Of a stretch of DNA of 7,298 nt, positions 1-6,783 are shown in pieces (position 1 is the first letter of the stretch; every line of letters starts with the position of its first letter). The stretch lies in contig JAHZKM010000107.1 in the NCBI GenBank assembly GCA_022600395.1, forward strand, positions 1 to 7,298, in the 5' to 3' direction. This DNA is from Pseudomonadota bacterium (GTDB lineage: Bacteria; Pseudomonadota; Gammaproteobacteria; PS1; Pseudothioglobaceae). A program made the position numbers and the translations under genes. The notes under the pieces are model-generated. The model was not told the origin of the DNA, did no database searches, and worked only from the letters and a program-made list of their open reading frames with translations.

Positions 1-1
1 C

Positions 2-541
2 GAAAAAGAAGCCTGTCCGCATAATTTAGCACCCACTTCCTCAACCACAGTAGCGCTTGCAATGGGTGATGCGTTAGCAGTTAGTATTTTAAGCAGTAAA
101 GGGTTTAGCCCTGATGATTTTGCGCGCTCCCATCCATCAGGTGCACTTGGCAGAAGACTACTAACCTTTGTTCACAATATTATGAAAACAGGCGATGAGA
201 TACCAGTAGTGAGCGCTGATACTAAGCTACTAGATGCATTATTGGTGATGAGTCAAAAAGCTTTAGGAATGGTACTTATTGCTCATAATAATCATTTAGA
301 AGGTATTTTTACTGATGGCGATTTACGTCGTGTACTGGAAACACACAGCGATATTCAAAATCTTCAAATCAAAGAAGTAATGACTGCAAATTGCAAAACT
401 ATTCTAGCAGACAAGCCAGCCATGGCCGCTGTACAGATAATGGATGAATTTAATTTAAATTCTCTGCCTGTTGTTGATGAAACTAACCAAGTATTAGGAG
501 CGATTAATACACACACGCTAATGCAAGCCAAAATTATCTAA
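2..541 (+). CDS. kdsD: Arabinose-5-phosphate isomerase KdsD, C-terminal part (5' end outside window)
   Basis: KdsD interconverts D-ribulose-5-phosphate and D-arabinose-5-phosphate in the cytoplasm, the first step toward Kdo for lipopolysaccharide. The open frame enters from the left edge at base 2, so an ATG at base 62 is internal. Its first residues, EACPHNLAPTSSTT, are the highly conserved end of the SIS sugar-isomerase domain. The 179 visible codons continue with ARSHPSGALGR (about residues 41-51 of the fragment), whose His corresponds to the active-site His of E. coli KdsD. Two CBS domains follow (about 57-115, including GIFTDGDLRR, and about 122-178). E. coli KdsD has 328 residues, so roughly 150 are missing here and the C-terminus looks complete. 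A GutQ-type paralogue has the same fold, but general LPS use is likelier. The next gene is convergent, so kdsC does not follow directly. Confidence 0.95.
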   Translation, partial: EKEACPHNLAPTSSTTVALAMGDALAVSILSSKGFSPDDFARSHPSGALGRRLLTFVHNIMKTGDEIPVVSADTKLLDALLVMSQKALGMVLIAHNNHLEGIFTDGDLRRVLETHSDIQNLQIKEVMTANCKTILADKPAMAAVQIMDEFNLNSLPVVDETNQVLGAINTHTLMQAKII

Positions 542-668
542 ATTACGGCGTCTTTTTCCTTTTCGACTGCATTAAATTTTAAAAAATATTTAGTTGTGTA
601 GATTAACTTCACGCCTTGCATATTATTAAATTTGCCTTGCGAAAAGTAATAATACTTGTAATTATTAA

Positions 669-1790
669 TCAACCCATCAACCTTTCTACACCCCACCAAA
701 ATCCAATCAATGCAATAATCACCGAAACAGGTATGATGACTAATTGTCGATAATCGAGTTTTAGGGAACGTAATATTAGTAAGACACTAATCACACCAAA
801 TACAATCACAACTTGTGCTAACTCTACACCAACATTAAAGCCAATTAAAGTGGTAACAAATGAATTAGGCGCCATTTCAAACTCTTTAAGCATACTGGCA
901 AAACCTAGACCGTGAATTAATCCAAATACAAACACCACAATACTCTTACGTTTAATAGACTGTTTAAGCAAAAGATTTTCAATCGCCACATAAGCAATCG
1001 AAAATGCAATAAGTGGCTCAATAATACTTGGAAAAACTTCTACTACACCGTACATAGCCAAACCAAGCGTTATAGTGTGCGCTAATGTAAACGTTGTTAC
1101 TAATAACAACAGTCTTTTCCATAAAAGTGATGAAAGCGCCATGCCAATAATAAACAAAATATGATCCCAACCAAGCGGGATAACATGGTCGAAACCAATG
1201 CCAATAAATTGATAAAAACGCTGTGCTGTCGTTAGTGGCTCTGGATGATTAATGTCAATTAAATCGCTAGAAATTCCATTGCGCAGCCATTGCCACTGAC
1301 TCCAATTATATTCGTCTTTTTTATACACCTGCCAACGAAACGCACTATCACCATAGTCTTTTGCATATTGCCACGACAGTGTTTTTGGCCAATTTTCTAG
1401 TTGTGCTGTATAAGTTAGTAATGTTTTTCTCGGTCTTTTTTTATAGCCAATAATATCAATATCAACACTACTCAACCTCAAAGTTTGTTTTTGTTTGTTG
1501 ACATTTAACTGCAAAGAATTTAAAAAATCACTTTCAAACACTCTAAAACGCTCGCGCAAAATCTCTCCTTCAAGCGCTCTAAGTGAGTCATATTTACTAG
1601 AATTAGGCGAGTCAGTGGTGTTTTTGTATTGTGTACCAATACCTGTCATAACCGCCTCAAGGCTTAAATTTATCTCTACTTGAATTTTTTTATCGGCGAA
1701 AATAGACACTTCAACCAAAGCAGGCTTGACCACGTCAGCTTGAGCCCAGCTTGTTAATAAAATTAGTACTATTGTTAATATCTTCATCAT
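669..1790 (-). CDS. HupE/UreJ-type membrane protein with periplasmic N-terminal domain
   Basis: The 373-residue protein starts with a signal peptide (MMK, a hydrophobic run at 4-14, likely cleavage after SWAQA at 18). A polar, probably periplasmic domain of about 175 residues follows, then about six membrane segments (roughly 205-224, 226-246, 256-273, 283-300, 312-339, 348-368). The membrane part has the hallmarks of the HupE/UreJ_2 family: GFDHVIPLGWDHILF (199-213), TLAHTITL (235-242), FGLIHGLGFA (289-298) and GFNVGVELAQ (317-326). Classical HupE/UreJ proteins are nickel/cobalt permeases of hydrogenase and urease clusters. The longer form here has no settled function, and no hydrogenase or urease gene is in the window, so metal transport is only an inference. 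ATG 1790 and ATG 1787 are both possible starts, with an in-frame stop at 1827-1829 and no other start between. There is no ordinary Shine-Dalgarno; the soxB terminator abuts the start. The gene lies 56 bp downstream of soxB and converges on kdsD. Confidence 0.85.
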   Translation of the reverse strand: MMKILTIVLILLTSWAQADVVKPALVEVSIFADKKIQVEINLSLEAVMTGIGTQYKNTTDSPNSSKYDSLRALEGEILRERFRVFESDFLNSLQLNVNKQKQTLRLSSVDIDIIGYKKRPRKTLLTYTAQLENWPKTLSWQYAKDYGDSAFRWQVYKKDEYNWSQWQWLRNGISSDLIDINHPEPLTTAQRFYQFIGIGFDHVIPLGWDHILFIIGMALSSLLWKRLLLLVTTFTLAHTITLGLAMYGVVEVFPSIIEPLIAFSIAYVAIENLLLKQSIKRKSIVVFVFGLIHGLGFASMLKEFEMAPNSFVTTLIGFNVGVELAQVVIVFGVISVLLILRSLKLDYRQLVIIPVSVIIALIGFWWGVERLMG

Positions 1791-1816
1791 AAAAAAACCC
1801 CGTCTAGCGGGGCTTT
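1791..1816 (-). terminator. Intrinsic terminator after soxB, abutting the hupE-like start
   Basis: Read on the minus strand, AAAGCCCCG, loop CTAGA and CGGGGTTTT form a 9-bp stem with one G·U pair, and a run of seven T ends immediately before the ATG at 1790. The G·U pair (1813 with 1797) becomes an A/C mismatch in a + strand transcript, so the design favours termination of leftward soxB transcripts. The CGGGG arm (1798-1802) lies 7 nt before the start and is the only purine-rich, Shine-Dalgarno-like stretch available to the hupE-like gene. Confidence 0.85.
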
Positions 1817-1843
1817 GTATTTTATTTTATTTTATTTTATCAA
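1814..1843 (-). promoter_or_regulatory. Possible promoter for the hupE-like gene spanning the ATTTT repeat
   Basis: On the minus strand, TTGATA (1843-1838, 5 of 6 matches to the -35 consensus) and TACAAA (1819-1814, 4 of 6 to the -10) are 18 bp apart, and nearly the whole spacer is the AAAAT repeat. A start about 7 bp further would lie within the terminator hairpin and give a leader of roughly 20 nt. The match is modest and AT-rich DNA yields such pairs by chance, so this is a hypothesis. Confidence 0.22.
1819..1840. repeat. Pentanucleotide tandem repeat (ATTTT)4 plus AT
   Basis: Four uninterrupted ATTTT units (AAAAT on the minus strand) plus two bases of a fifth lie between the soxB stop codon and the terminator. 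Units are identical. Perfect short-period arrays are prone to slipped-strand length change; whether this one varies cannot be told from one sequence. Confidence 0.9.
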
Positions 1844-1846
1844 TAA

Positions 1847-3739
1847 TTAAATCAAATCACCTGCGTAGTTTTCAATACCTGGATTGTTTTTCACACCCTT
1901 AATTGTTGGATGATTAACCTTCTTTAAATCAAGTGTGCCCTGCCTGCGCAAGTAGTCTGCTGCAACATCCCACATCAAGCGTCCATTACCAACTGAGCCA
2001 ACTTGAGCCCAGCCTGATACCTTATAAGATTTATTAGGGTCAATCGCTGTACCCGCATCATCTTTCATTTCAGAAATTCGATTACCTAGTGTTGCTGCTG
2101 GATCAATGGTGTAATCCATGCCACCCATTCGCACCATGTCGCCACCTGATTGCAAGTATGGATCCTGTACAAATAAATTCTCTGCAATACCCTCCAAAAC
2201 TTCTTTTAATTGCGAGCCTTTCATATCAGATACATACGTTTCACCATAAGTCATCGAAGTGTTAGTCATTAAATCTTCCATAGTCACATCGTGACCTGCT
2301 GGCACTGACGTACCCCAACGAACACCCGCTGACATTGCAAAGTCTGCATCATGCTCTTCACGTAAAGAATTTACTAATACCTGATCCCAAGTACCCATAA
2401 AATTACCACGACGGTATAGCGTTTGTTCAGTAGTACAAAGCTTTTCAGTTAAGATTTCGTCATAAGTTTTACCGAGACGATCCATATTATTTGACATAGT
2501 TGAGCTTCTCGCCTCTACAACATTTTCATCATATTTAGTATTACGCATTTTGCTAATAAACGACACCATAGCCGCATCTGGCTTAATAAAGTCTGTCAAA
2601 ATTGGGAGCATTTTATAATTGTAACCGACCATTTTATGGTCTTTAATTTCAAGATCCATAACACCAATATACTTACCCGAACAACCTGCATTTGTAACTA
2701 CGGTGATACCGCCAGCATTTTTAACTTCAACTGGTTTTGGCATGCCGTCATGTGTATGACCACCAAAAATAGCGTCAATCCCCACAACACGTGAGGCCAT
2801 CTTAATATCTACGTCCATACCATTATGAGAAACTACAATCACAGCATCTGGGTTTTCATTTTCACGAATATCTGCAACTAATTCGCTCATTTCATCCTCA
2901 CGCAAACCAAACGACCAATCAGGGAAGAAATATTTTTGTGGGTTGGCGTTAGAGGTTCTTGGAAATGCTTGGCCGATGACTGCAATTCGATGTCCGCCCA
3001 CATTTTTAATCACATAAGGCTTAAATGGCATCGCATCATCTTCACTATAAAGTCCGTTACCGTCGTATTTTTCAGTCATAGTGGCGTATTTATCACCCAT
3101 TAGAGCATCCTCAAGTATGCGTACATTTTGACCTAAGAAGTCACCTTTAAAAAACCCTACGTTCTTTAAAGTTTCTTCTTCTTTATAGGTAAACTCCCAA
3201 TGGCCAACCATCACATCAACACCAAGCATGTTACAAGCTTCTACCATATCAGCACCACGCGTCCAAAGCGATGTACCAGAACCTTGCCAAGTGTCACCAC
3301 CATCAACTGTTAGCGTGTTTTGAACACCGCCCGCACTTTCACGCAAAGATTCTAAGACGGTTTTAATTTGTCCAAAGCCGCCAGTCTTGCCATATTTAGC
3401 TGACAATTCTTCAAAGTTATTATAGGTAAATGCATAAGCCTCAGGGGTGCCTGGCTTAATACCAATCTGCTTAAGTAAATTATTACCAACCACATGTGGC
3501 AACTGAGCATAAGTCGAACCAAAGCCTAAATTAACGTTTGGTTCGCGAAAATAATTAGGTAGTAAGTTGCCGTGAGTGTCAGTAATATGCAGAATTCTTG
3601 CGTTACCAGTTTTAGGCACTTCATACATATTATCCTGTGACGCAAGCTTAGCTGATGCATCATTGCCACAGCCACTAATCAAACCAGCTGCAGAACCAGC
3701 GCCTAATACTTTAATAAAATCTCTACGTGTTAATGCCAT
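1847..3739 (-). CDS. soxB: Thiosulfohydrolase SoxB (periplasmic Sox sulfur oxidation)
   Basis: SoxB hydrolyses the terminal sulfonate, released as sulfate, from thiosulfate conjugated to the cysteine of SoxY; characterised members use a dimanganese centre. The 630-residue protein begins with a twin-arginine signal (TRRDFIK, 4-10, then a hydrophobic stretch to 22) that also contains a lipobox, ISGC (21-24). The metallophosphoesterase domain shows HITDTHGNL (51-59), DGGDTWQG (146-153), the SoxB-type GHWEFTY (179-185) where related 5'-nucleotidases have GNHE, VSHNGMD (303-309) and GGHTHDG (326-332). The C-terminal 5'-nucleotidase-like domain follows from about 420 and includes SAGVRWG (470-476). 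GAGGAG five bases before the ATG is a good ribosome site and settles the start. Length is a little above the usual 560-600. The other Sox genes (soxXYZA, soxCD) are not in the window. An intrinsic terminator follows the gene. Confidence 0.97.
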   Translation of the reverse strand: MALTRRDFIKVLGAGSAAGLISGCGNDASAKLASQDNMYEVPKTGNARILHITDTHGNLLPNYFREPNVNLGFGSTYAQLPHVVGNNLLKQIGIKPGTPEAYAFTYNNFEELSAKYGKTGGFGQIKTVLESLRESAGGVQNTLTVDGGDTWQGSGTSLWTRGADMVEACNMLGVDVMVGHWEFTYKEEETLKNVGFFKGDFLGQNVRILEDALMGDKYATMTEKYDGNGLYSEDDAMPFKPYVIKNVGGHRIAVIGQAFPRTSNANPQKYFFPDWSFGLREDEMSELVADIRENENPDAVIVVSHNGMDVDIKMASRVVGIDAIFGGHTHDGMPKPVEVKNAGGITVVTNAGCSGKYIGVMDLEIKDHKMVGYNYKMLPILTDFIKPDAAMVSFISKMRNTKYDENVVEARSSTMSNNMDRLGKTYDEILTEKLCTTEQTLYRRGNFMGTWDQVLVNSLREEHDADFAMSAGVRWGTSVPAGHDVTMEDLMTNTSMTYGETYVSDMKGSQLKEVLEGIAENLFVQDPYLQSGGDMVRMGGMDYTIDPAATLGNRISEMKDDAGTAIDPNKSYKVSGWAQVGSVGNGRLMWDVAADYLRRQGTLDLKKVNHPTIKGVKNNPGIENYAGDLI

Positions 3740-3786
3740 ACTTTCTCCTCAGAAACGTTTTTATGAAAATCTAAATAATTAAAATT

Positions 3787-3815
3787 ATTATAATAAATTT
3801 TTGGATAGGTGTTTA
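3787..3815 (-). promoter_or_regulatory. Candidate soxB promoter
   Basis: On the minus strand TAAACA (3815-3810, 4 of 6 to TTGACA) is followed after exactly 17 bp by a perfect TATAAT (3792-3787). A start near 3780 would leave a leader of about 40 nt holding the GAGGAG ribosome site at 3750-3745. The surrounding DNA is very AT-rich, so a chance match is possible. I see no clear operator palindrome beside it. Confidence 0.45.
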
Positions 3816-3916
3816 GGTAAAAAATCAAACTAAAAATTAATTATTTGCTAAGTATAAATCAAATATATGCATTTTTTTACTTTTTTAAACAAACATTTCT
3901 ATATGTACGATTCGTC

Positions 3917-3945
3917 TTAGTATTAATGAAGAAAAATCTTATAAT
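3917..3945 (+). promoter_or_regulatory. Candidate murE promoter close to the start codon
   Basis: A perfect TATAAT (3940-3945) ends six bases before the murE ATG, with TTAGTA (3917-3922, only 3 of 6 to TTGACA) 17 bp upstream. If used, transcription would begin at or within a base or two of the ATG, giving a leaderless message. An alternative, TTTACT (3876-3881) with TATATG (3900-3905) at 18 bp, would give a leader of about 40 nt. Neither can be preferred from sequence alone. Confidence 0.35.
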
Positions 3946-3951
3946 ATCAGC

Positions 3952-5334
3952 ATGAAAATTAATCAACTACTACAAGATATCGTAACCACTGAATTTGACT
4001 TAATCATTGAAGGTTTATGTCTAAATTCAAATGCCGTAGAGCCAGGCGATGTTTTTATTGCTCTTCAAGGCAAACGTGATCATGGCATAGATTATGCTAA
4101 CCAGGCGATTGAGCAAGGCTGTATTGCTATTCTAGTAGATTCACAAGATGCAGTTTGTACTGTTCCCACAATTCGTATAGACAACCTCAATACTCACTTG
4201 GCCAGCTTAGTTAATACTTTTTACCCTCAAGCTCGAGAGGTTGATATCATTGGCGTAACTGGCACTAACGGGAAGACTTCTGTTGCACATTTTATCTCGC
4301 AATTACTCAATCAATTAGGAGTAAAAAACGGCTTAATTGGTACGCTAGGTATTAGCAATAATTCGCAAACCTCTAGCCAAACAACGCCCGATATTATAAC
4401 TCTGTATCGTGCTCTACAGGAATATACTCAAAACAATATTAATACTGTTGTGCTTGAAGTTTCCTCACATGCGCTTGCACAAGAACGCACTCAAGGGTTG
4501 AAAATTACCCAAGCTGTGTTTACGAATTTTTCTCAAGACCACCTTGACTATCATCAAACATTGCAACGCTATAAATCTGAAAAACTGAAACTATTCCAAC
4601 AAGATTCAGTTCAAAATATTATCATCAATCAAGATGATGCAAGTCATGCAGATTTTGAAAAAGCTGGCAAAAACAAGACCTTGTCTCACTATTCTATTCA
4701 TGATTTCGAAGATATTAAAACGACCGAGTACGGTTTTATTGTTCAACTAAGTGGTTTTGTCTTTGAAGTTCCCTTTTTAGGTGAATTTAATCTCTTAAAC
4801 ATGCTAGCTGCATATCAAACACTCAAGGCGCGCCAATTTACAAGTGCGCAGATTATTCCATTACTAGATAAACTGGGTGCGCCTCTAGGCCGCATGCAAA
4901 AGATTAAGCATCACTTAGCTTGGGTTGATTATGCACACACACCTGATGCGATAGAAAAAGCAATTATTACGCTACAAACGCATTATCCAGAGCACAAAAT
5001 TCGTGTTATTTTTGGTTGTGGTGGGGATCGTGACCAAACTAAACGCGCAAAAATGGGCAAAATCGTATCTAAACTTGCTAGCACTATTATTCTTACAGAT
5101 GATAATCCTCGATCAGAAGACCCAAATAGTATTATCAACGATATCTTAAATGGCATTGATGATAGCTATAAGGTCGATATTATCCAAGATCGAGTACTAG
5201 CAATCGAAACAGGTGTCACCACACTCAAAGAAAACGAATGCTTGCTGATTGCGGGCAAGGGTCATGAATCTCAACAATACTATCAAGACAAAATCCTTGC
5301 AATGAACGACATAGACGTTGCTAACAATGCTTAA
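3952..5334 (+). CDS. murE: UDP-MurNAc-L-Ala-D-Glu:meso-diaminopimelate ligase MurE
   Basis: MurE adds the third residue to the peptidoglycan precursor stem in the cytoplasm, using ATP. The 460 residues (495 in E. coli) show the three Mur ligase domains: an N-terminal UDP-binding part with NSNAVEPGDVFIAL (25-38), a central ATPase domain with P-loop GTNGKTS (104-110), TTPD (144-147), VSSHAL (170-175) and DHLDYH (196-201), and a C-terminal domain with GCGGDRDQTKR (355-365) and GKGHE (435-439). Lys211, four residues after Tyr207, aligns with the carbamylated lysine of E. coli MurE. DNPRSEDP (384-391) carries the DNPR signature of enzymes that add meso-diaminopimelate rather than lysine. ATG 3952 is the only ordinary start at the expected N-terminus, although no good Shine-Dalgarno precedes it. 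murF overlaps its end. ftsI, the usual upstream neighbour in the division/cell-wall cluster, is absent; a divergent soxB lies there. Confidence 0.96.
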   Translation: MKINQLLQDIVTTEFDLIIEGLCLNSNAVEPGDVFIALQGKRDHGIDYANQAIEQGCIAILVDSQDAVCTVPTIRIDNLNTHLASLVNTFYPQAREVDIIGVTGTNGKTSVAHFISQLLNQLGVKNGLIGTLGISNNSQTSSQTTPDIITLYRALQEYTQNNINTVVLEVSSHALAQERTQGLKITQAVFTNFSQDHLDYHQTLQRYKSEKLKLFQQDSVQNIIINQDDASHADFEKAGKNKTLSHYSIHDFEDIKTTEYGFIVQLSGFVFEVPFLGEFNLLNMLAAYQTLKARQFTSAQIIPLLDKLGAPLGRMQKIKHHLAWVDYAHTPDAIEKAIITLQTHYPEHKIRVIFGCGGDRDQTKRAKMGKIVSKLASTIILTDDNPRSEDPNSIINDILNGIDDSYKVDIIQDRVLAIETGVTTLKENECLLIAGKGHESQQYYQDKILAMNDIDVANNA

Positions 5335-6604
5335 TTCAACCACCAAAACGCTGTCAAAAATACTAGGCCTTCATTCTGATAATATTCAAGATGTTGCTTT
5401 TAAGGATATTTGTACTGATACGCGTCAACGAATGGATGGTGCTATTTTTCTTGCATTAATTGGAGATAACTTCAATGCTCATGACTATATTGATACTGCG
5501 GAAGAAATGGGCGCTGTTGCAATAATCGCTAGTCAAAAGATTTCAAGCAGCTTGCCTGTTTTATACGTAGCAGATACTCAGAAAGCACTAAATAAAATCG
5601 CTCAATATCACCTAAAAAGCATTCAACCAAAAATTGTAGCCATAACCGGTAGCAATGGCAAAACAACAGTCAAAAATCTATTGGCTAATATTTTAAATAT
5701 AGCCGCACCCACTCTTAAAACACAGGGCAATCTAAATAATCATTTAGGTGTACCAATGACCTTGCTCAAACTTGAATCTAGGCACAAATACGCAGTAATT
5801 GAAATGGGGGCAAATCATCTAGGTGAAATTGCTCACCTTAGACGCATAGTTAACCCAGATATTGCTGTAGTTACCAATACGGGTGACGCCCATATTGGTG
5901 AGTTTGGCAGTCAAGCTAATTTAATTAGTGCTAAAGGCGAAATTTATTCAAAAAAATCGATCAATATTGTCAATACTCAAACTGAATACACGGGTGAGAT
6001 TAGCTTCTCCCCTACTAACCAAAAAAAAGCAATAGGCGATGTTTATGCCAGCGATGTTGACGGGTCAAACTTCACACTTCATACCCCTAATCAACAGGCA
6101 CGCATTAATCTTAAACTCATTGGTCGACACAACATTGACAATGCACTGGCCGCAAGCGCCTGTGCTCATTCACTTAATATTGACATTAACACCATTAAAT
6201 CAGGACTAGAAGCCACACAAGCTGAAAATGGCCGTCTAAATGTTATTCATACGAAGCAATTTACTTTGATTGATGATAGTTACAATGCAAGCCCGAGTTC
6301 TATTTCGGCTGCACTACATACTTTGAAAAATTTTTCAGGCGAACTGGTTGTGGTCTTAGGAGATATGGCAGAGCTGGGCACTGAAAGCAGCATTCTACAT
6401 CAGAAAATTGGCCAAAAAGCGCAAAAAATTACTCCGCACGTATACAGCGTTGGCACGCTGGCTAAGCATTATCAAGCATGGCATTTTGATTCAAAAGCAC
6501 AATTAGCCAAACACATCAGCAAAAACCATATGGGCGCAACACTATTAATCAAAGGCTCTCGCATTGCAAAATTAGATGAACTGGTAACTCTTTTGCAAAA
6601 ATAA
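5327..6604 (+). CDS. murF: UDP-MurNAc-tripeptide:D-alanyl-D-alanine ligase MurF
   Basis: MurF completes the cytoplasmic UDP-MurNAc-pentapeptide by ATP-dependent addition of D-Ala-D-Ala to the MurE product. I choose ATG 5327 (425 residues; E. coli 452) over the in-frame TTG at 5318 because it is a standard codon and leaves a usual-length N-terminus. Numbered from that ATG, the protein shows DTRQRMDGAIFLAL (31-44), P-loop GSNGKTT (108-114), EMGAN (159-163), NTGDAHIGEFGS (184-195), HNIDN (268-272), DDSYNASP (316-323), LGDMAELG (344-351) and KGSR (409-412), all typical of MurF. The start overlaps the murE stop by 8 bp (ATGCTTAA) and lacks a clear Shine-Dalgarno, so translation is probably coupled to murE by re-initiation. 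mraY and murD, which usually follow in the cell-wall cluster, are not next; a tRNA promoter begins 13 bp after the stop. Confidence 0.96.
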   Translation: MLNSTTKTLSKILGLHSDNIQDVAFKDICTDTRQRMDGAIFLALIGDNFNAHDYIDTAEEMGAVAIIASQKISSSLPVLYVADTQKALNKIAQYHLKSIQPKIVAITGSNGKTTVKNLLANILNIAAPTLKTQGNLNNHLGVPMTLLKLESRHKYAVIEMGANHLGEIAHLRRIVNPDIAVVTNTGDAHIGEFGSQANLISAKGEIYSKKSINIVNTQTEYTGEISFSPTNQKKAIGDVYASDVDGSNFTLHTPNQQARINLKLIGRHNIDNALAASACAHSLNIDINTIKSGLEATQAENGRLNVIHTKQFTLIDDSYNASPSSISAALHTLKNFSGELVVVLGDMAELGTESSILHQKIGQKAQKITPHVYSVGTLAKHYQAWHFDSKAQLAKHISKNHMGATLLIKGSRIAKLDELVTLLQK

Positions 6605-6616
6605 ACCAATTTTCAC

Positions 6617-6645
6617 TTGACCTTTTCTCAAAACCTAGCGATAAT
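6617..6645 (+). promoter_or_regulatory. Promoter of tRNA-Arg
   Basis: TTGACC (6617-6622, 5 of 6) and GATAAT (6640-6645, 5 of 6) are separated by exactly 17 bp. The expected start near 6652 leaves a leader of only about six bases before the mature tRNA. ACGCGC (6647-6652) forms a GC-rich discriminator between -10 and start, a feature known from stringently controlled stable-RNA promoters; that control is inferred here. Confidence 0.75.
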
Positions 6646-6657
6646 TACGCGCTTGAT

Positions 6658-6734
6658 GGGCCCGTAGCTCAACTGGATAGAGTACTCGGCTACGAACCGA
6701 GCGGTTACAGGTTCGACTCCTGTCGGGCCCACCA
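6658..6734 (+). tRNA. tRNA-Arg, anticodon ACG, CCA encoded
   Basis: The 77-base gene folds into a complete cloverleaf: acceptor stem GGGCCCG with CGGGCCC (7 pairs), D-stem GCTC with GAGT, anticodon stem CTCGG with CCGAG around loop CTACGAA, five-base variable region, T-stem ACAGG with CCTGT around TTCGACT, discriminator A and encoded CCA (6732-6734). The anticodon ACG is at 6692-6694; A34 of this species is normally deaminated to inosine by TadA, so one tRNA reads CGU, CGC and CGA. The middle of the sequence is nearly identical to E. coli tRNA-Arg(ACG) as I remember it. It sits between murF and pgsA with its own promoter. Confidence 0.98.
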
Positions 6735-6752
6735 TTAAATTCACATCAAGTT

Positions 6753-6783
6753 TATTCTACCCCAAACAGCTTCTGATAGAATA
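6753..6783. repeat. Inverted repeat ahead of pgsA
   Basis: TATTCTA (6753-6759) and TAGAATA (6777-6783) are perfect 7-bp complements around a 17-base loop, ending five bases before the pgsA ATG. No T-tract follows, so it does not look like an intrinsic terminator. A hairpin could cover the translation-initiation region. The stem is AT-rich and weak. Confidence 0.4.

Noticed and set aside
613..640. Direct repeat GCCTTGC at 613-619 and 634-640, 21 bp apart
   Set aside because: Two helical turns of spacing is suggestive of an operator, but it lies downstream of both convergent genes and is only 7 bp, so chance is the better explanation.
644..657. Small hairpin AAGTA/TACTT in the kdsD-hupE gap, as a terminator for either convergent gene
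   Set aside because: Only five AT-rich pairs and no proper T-tract; the longer TATTATTA/TAATAATA pairing at 621-654 is all A/T. No convincing terminator is visible here.
1495..1683. 62-codon open frame on the + strand
   Set aside because: Lies wholly inside the minus-strand hupE-like gene, has no recognisable motif and no ribosome site; an antisense shadow.
3146..3205. GHWEF in SoxB where 5'-nucleotidases have GNHE, as a lost catalytic residue
   Set aside because: This is the normal SoxB family sequence, not a defect of this copy.
3576..3782. 68-codon open frame on the + strand
   Set aside because: Antisense to the soxB start and its leader; composition mirrors the SoxB signal region, no motif.
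5318..5326. TTG at 5318 as murF start
   Set aside because: Adds only three residues (TTG, Leu, Thr) ahead of an ATG at 5327 that is a standard codon with the classic overlap with the murE stop.
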